From: Pararhodobacter sp.
GTDB taxonomy: Bacteria; Pseudomonadota; Alphaproteobacteria; Rhodobacterales; Rhodobacteraceae
Direction: 5' to 3'
Assembly: GCF_034676545.1 (NCBI RefSeq)
Contig: NZ_JAUCBZ010000013.1
Location: 1 to 50,376, forward strand
DNA: 50,376 nt
Positions 48,238 to 50,376 of this stretch are shown one piece after another. How positions within the stretch are numbered: position 1 is the stretch's first letter; every line of letters begins with the position of its first letter. Made by a program: the position numbers and the translations under genes. The notes below the pieces were generated by a model. The model was not told the DNA's origin, ran no database searches, and worked only from the letters and a program-made list of their open reading frames with translations.

Positions 48238-48459
48238 TTATGGGCCTGTCGTCGGCGGGGTTGCGACGGGTACTTCAGCCCGCAGTGCATCAGATGCCTT
48301 GGGGATGACAGCCGGGACGACACGGCTGGCGATGTCCAAGGCAAACCGGAAGACGTCATCCAGGCTGCCGCCATTTACGTCGGCCAGCGCCTGATCCTCC
48401 AGTGCGCGAGACGTCTTGTCGAGACCGGTCCGGTCGCTGTTCTCGATGCTGGTGTTCAT
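48238..48459 (-). CDS. Small protein with double-glycine leader-like segment
   Basis: A 73-residue protein starting MNTSIENSDRTGL at 48459. SRALEDQALADVNGG has the L-x-x-x-x-L-x-x-V-x-GG pattern of double-glycine leaders that are cut by peptidase-ABC exporters. The segment after the GG (SLDDVFRFALDIASRVVPA...) would be the mature part, with no Cys or Ser/Thr-rich core typical of lanthipeptides. No transporter or modification enzyme is seen nearby. It may be a bacteriocin-like peptide or the resemblance may be chance. Confidence 0.55.
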   Translation of the reverse strand: MNTSIENSDRTGLDKTSRALEDQALADVNGGSLDDVFRFALDIASRVVPAVIPKASDALRAEVPVATPPTTGP

Positions 48460-48614
48460 TGTCGCCATCCTCATGAAGGCCGGTCCGGCCCATTGGCCAT
48501 CGAGAGGACTGTAAAACGCATCCCTGACAGCAACCTTACAACACAGGTTGATGTCGCGGATGCGTGTTCGGCATGTATGCGCCCATAGACGGGATCAGGC
48601 CTTGGCCATATCGG

Positions 48615-49100
48615 CTACAGGCGTTGGGGCATGAGATGGGTGATCTCATGGCTCATCACCAGTGTGCCATCCTCGCGCCGTGCATGGCTGCGCCGGAAGA
48701 TGACCTCCCAGCCGGGGCGACTGGAACTGGCGCGCCGGGAGAGCACTTCCGTGTCGAAAATGATGGTGTCATTCACCCGCACCGGGGCATGCCAACGCAT
48801 CTTGTCGCAACTGATCCCGACGCCGACGGGACACAGGATACGGGCTTCATCCGTCTCCATGCCTTCCACATAGTCTGTCGGCATGCCGGTGTGACGCACG
48901 AAGCAGCCCATCCACGCCATCGCCACATGCCAGCCGGAAGCGATGAGCACGCCGAACATGCCGCGCTCCGCCGCCTTGGGGTCGGTGTGGAACAGTTGCG
49001 GGTCATACAGCTTTGCGAACCGGATGATCTCATCTTCGGTGAAGGTGAACTGGCCGATTTCTTCCGGCCCGCTGCTCTCTGCCACGGTGTTCTCGGCCAC
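48615..49100 (-). CDS. MaoC-like (R)-specific hydratase
   Basis: A 161-residue hotdog-fold protein. FTEDEIIRFAKLYDPQLFHTDP carries the hydratase-2 motif with catalytic Asp and His, and MRWHAPVRVNDTIIF and EVLSRRASSSRPG are typical. It adds water to 2-enoyl-CoA, giving (R)-3-hydroxyacyl-CoA. Located just after ychF on the same strand (14 bases), so possibly co-transcribed. Confidence 0.88.
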   Translation of the reverse strand: MAENTVAESSGPEEIGQFTFTEDEIIRFAKLYDPQLFHTDPKAAERGMFGVLIASGWHVAMAWMGCFVRHTGMPTDYVEGMETDEARILCPVGVGISCDKMRWHAPVRVNDTIIFDTEVLSRRASSSRPGWEVIFRRSHARREDGTLVMSHEITHLMPQRL

Positions 49101-49114
49101 GGTGCTCTCCCGCC

Positions 49115-50212
49115 TCAGTTCGCGAAGCGGAAGTGCAGCACATCGCCATCGGCGACCACATAATCCTTGCCCTCAAGGCGGAAGCGGCCAGCCTCACGGG
49201 CACCGGATTCGCCCTTGAACTTCACATAGTCCTCATAGGCGACGGTTTCAGAGCGGATGAAGCCCTTTTCGAAATCCGTATGGATGACGCCGGCGGCGGC
49301 CGGTGCCCGCGTGCCCTGGGTGATGGTCCAGGCGCGCGCTTCCTTGGGGCCAACGGTGAAATAGGTCACCAGATCCAGCAGTGCATAGCCTTCGCGGATA
49401 ACACGGTTGAGGCCCGGCTCTTCCAGTTCGATGGCGTCGAGATATTCCTTCTGCTCCTCGGGCGGCAGAACGGCGATCTCGCTCTCGATCTTGGCAGAGA
49501 CGACCACAGCGCGCGCGCCTTCCTGCTTGGCGCGCTCGAACACCTGTGCGGAGAGGCTGTTGCCTTCGGCGGCGGAGGCTTCCTCAACATTGCACACATA
49601 GAGTACGGGCTTCGCGCTCATCAGGCCCAGCATGTCGAAGGCTTTCTGCTCATCGGGCTTGATCTCGGCGAGGCGGGCGGGCTTGCCCTCGCGCAGCAGC
49701 ACAAGGGCGCGGTTCATCAGGTCCAGCGTTTCCTTGGCGTCCTTGTCGGCGCCCTTGGCCTTCTTCTCCAGCGCGGCGGCACGCTTCTCAAGGCTGTCGA
49801 GGTCGGCCAGCATCAGCTCGGTCTCGATGGTCTCGATATCGCTCACGGGTGCGATCTTGCCGTCCACATGGGTGATGTCGCCATCCTCGAAGCAGCGCAC
49901 CACATGGGCGATGGCGTCGCACTCACGGATATTGGCGAGGAACTGGTTGCCGAGGCCCTCACCGCGCGAGGCACCGCGCACCAGGCCGGCAATGTCCACA
50001 AAGGTCAGGCGGGTTGGCAGGATCTGGGCCGAACCGGCGATAGCGGCCAGCGCGTCAAGGCGGGCATCGGGCACCGCCACATCGCCGACATTGGGTTCAA
50101 TGGTGCAGAAGGGGTAATTGGCCGCCTGCGCCGCCGCAGTCTGGGTGAGTGCATTGAACAGGGTGGACTTGCCCACATTCGGCAGGCCGACGATACCGCA
50201 TTTGAAGCCCAT
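49115..50212 (-). CDS. ychF: Redox-regulated ATPase YchF
   Basis: A 365-residue Obg-family protein of usual length. G1 is GIVGLPNVGKS (6-16), G3 DIAGLVRGASRGEGLGNQFL; the ATP-specific NVEE replaces NKxD; a coiled coil and C-terminal TGS domain (LVTYFTVGPKEARAWTI, VKFKGESGAREAGRFRLEGKDYVV) follow. It binds ribosomes and affects oxidative stress responses. Often next to pth. Confidence 0.94.
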   Translation of the reverse strand: MGFKCGIVGLPNVGKSTLFNALTQTAAAQAANYPFCTIEPNVGDVAVPDARLDALAAIAGSAQILPTRLTFVDIAGLVRGASRGEGLGNQFLANIRECDAIAHVVRCFEDGDITHVDGKIAPVSDIETIETELMLADLDSLEKRAAALEKKAKGADKDAKETLDLMNRALVLLREGKPARLAEIKPDEQKAFDMLGLMSAKPVLYVCNVEEASAAEGNSLSAQVFERAKQEGARAVVVSAKIESEIAVLPPEEQKEYLDAIELEEPGLNRVIREGYALLDLVTYFTVGPKEARAWTITQGTRAPAAAGVIHTDFEKGFIRSETVAYEDYVKFKGESGAREAGRFRLEGKDYVVADGDVLHFRFAN

Positions 50213-50376
50213 GATGCCTTACCTGATATGGCCCGCCGTAAGGCGAGGCTGAAGTGCAGAAAGCGCGGAAGGCGGCGCGGCCGCAGCGGCCATGCCCCGC
50301 GCAAGGGAAGAGGTTGGGGGCAAGTTGGCTGGAAAGGCGCACAAGTCAAGACGCCAGCGCATTTTCGAGTGAAGCG
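50213..50376. other. Upstream of ychF; possible tail of another leftward gene
   Basis: At the window edge the leftward frame ASLENALAS ends in TGA (50346-50348), which could be the last residues of a gene that continues outside the window. Peptidyl-tRNA hydrolase (pth) is often there in other genomes, but ten residues do not allow a call. The rest is a GC-rich gap with no gene. Confidence 0.3.

Overview
The window comes from a GC-rich alphaproteobacterial chromosome. Genus cannot be fixed from sequence alone; the acyl-CoA genes, the LeuA type and the close relation to RcapMu-like phage modules all fit Alphaproteobacteria. It is built of two host segments (1-6149 and 42426-50376) separated by one complete-looking Mu-type transposable prophage (6150-42420, 36271 bp). 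The prophage is bounded by TG...CA ends and a 5-bp direct repeat, CCGAT (6145-6149 and 42421-42425), as expected for Mu transposition.

Left host segment: the end of an IclR-type regulator, then a tightly packed run encoding a thiolase, an acyl-CoA ligase and a short-chain dehydrogenase, closed by a terminator. Next comes an Lrp/AsnC regulator transcribed divergently from a pair of overlapping genes, each encoding one PPC (DUF296) domain. Right host segment: a GntR/FCD regulator, an EctD-like 2-oxoglutarate dioxygenase, a single gene with two PPC domains fused in tandem, again divergent from an Lrp/AsnC regulator, then leuA with a leucine-rich leader peptide, a small double-glycine-leader-like peptide, a MaoC-type hydratase and the GTPase-fold ATPase YchF. 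The Lrp/PPC arrangement thus occurs twice, once split and once fused, on either side of the prophage.

The prophage is inverted relative to the coordinates: its Mu 'left' (regulatory) end is at 42420 and its 'right' end at 6150. Rightward genes near 42 kb are a repressor and a small secreted protein (probable lysogenic-conversion gene). Everything else is read leftward: Ner-like regulator, ParB-like protein, small unknowns, MuA-type DDE transposase, MuB ATPase, a block of small early proteins with DUF3164, an MT-A70 adenine methyltransferase, GemA and Mor (middle regulators); then endolysin, holin, TraR/DksA zinc finger and DUF2730; terminase small and large, portal (gp29), gpF head protein fused to an ADP-ribosyltransferase domain, gpG, protease/scaffold, cement-like protein and major head protein; then gp36, gp37, gp38, sheath, tube, tail chaperone with a T TTT TTC -1 frameshift site, tape measure, split gpN, gpP, gp45, gp46, gp47, gp48, and finally tail fibre, glycine-rich adhesin and a fibre-assembly-like protein. 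Many junctions are ATGA or TGATG overlaps, so it is a few long operons. No inactivating lesion was seen in the core genes, so the prophage may be inducible.

The most notable items are the ART domain joined to the phage minor head protein, the frameshift site in the tail chaperone, the duplicated Lrp-PPC module, the recurring TAAGAG motif in phage intergenic regions, and a hairpin covering the endolysin ribosome binding site.
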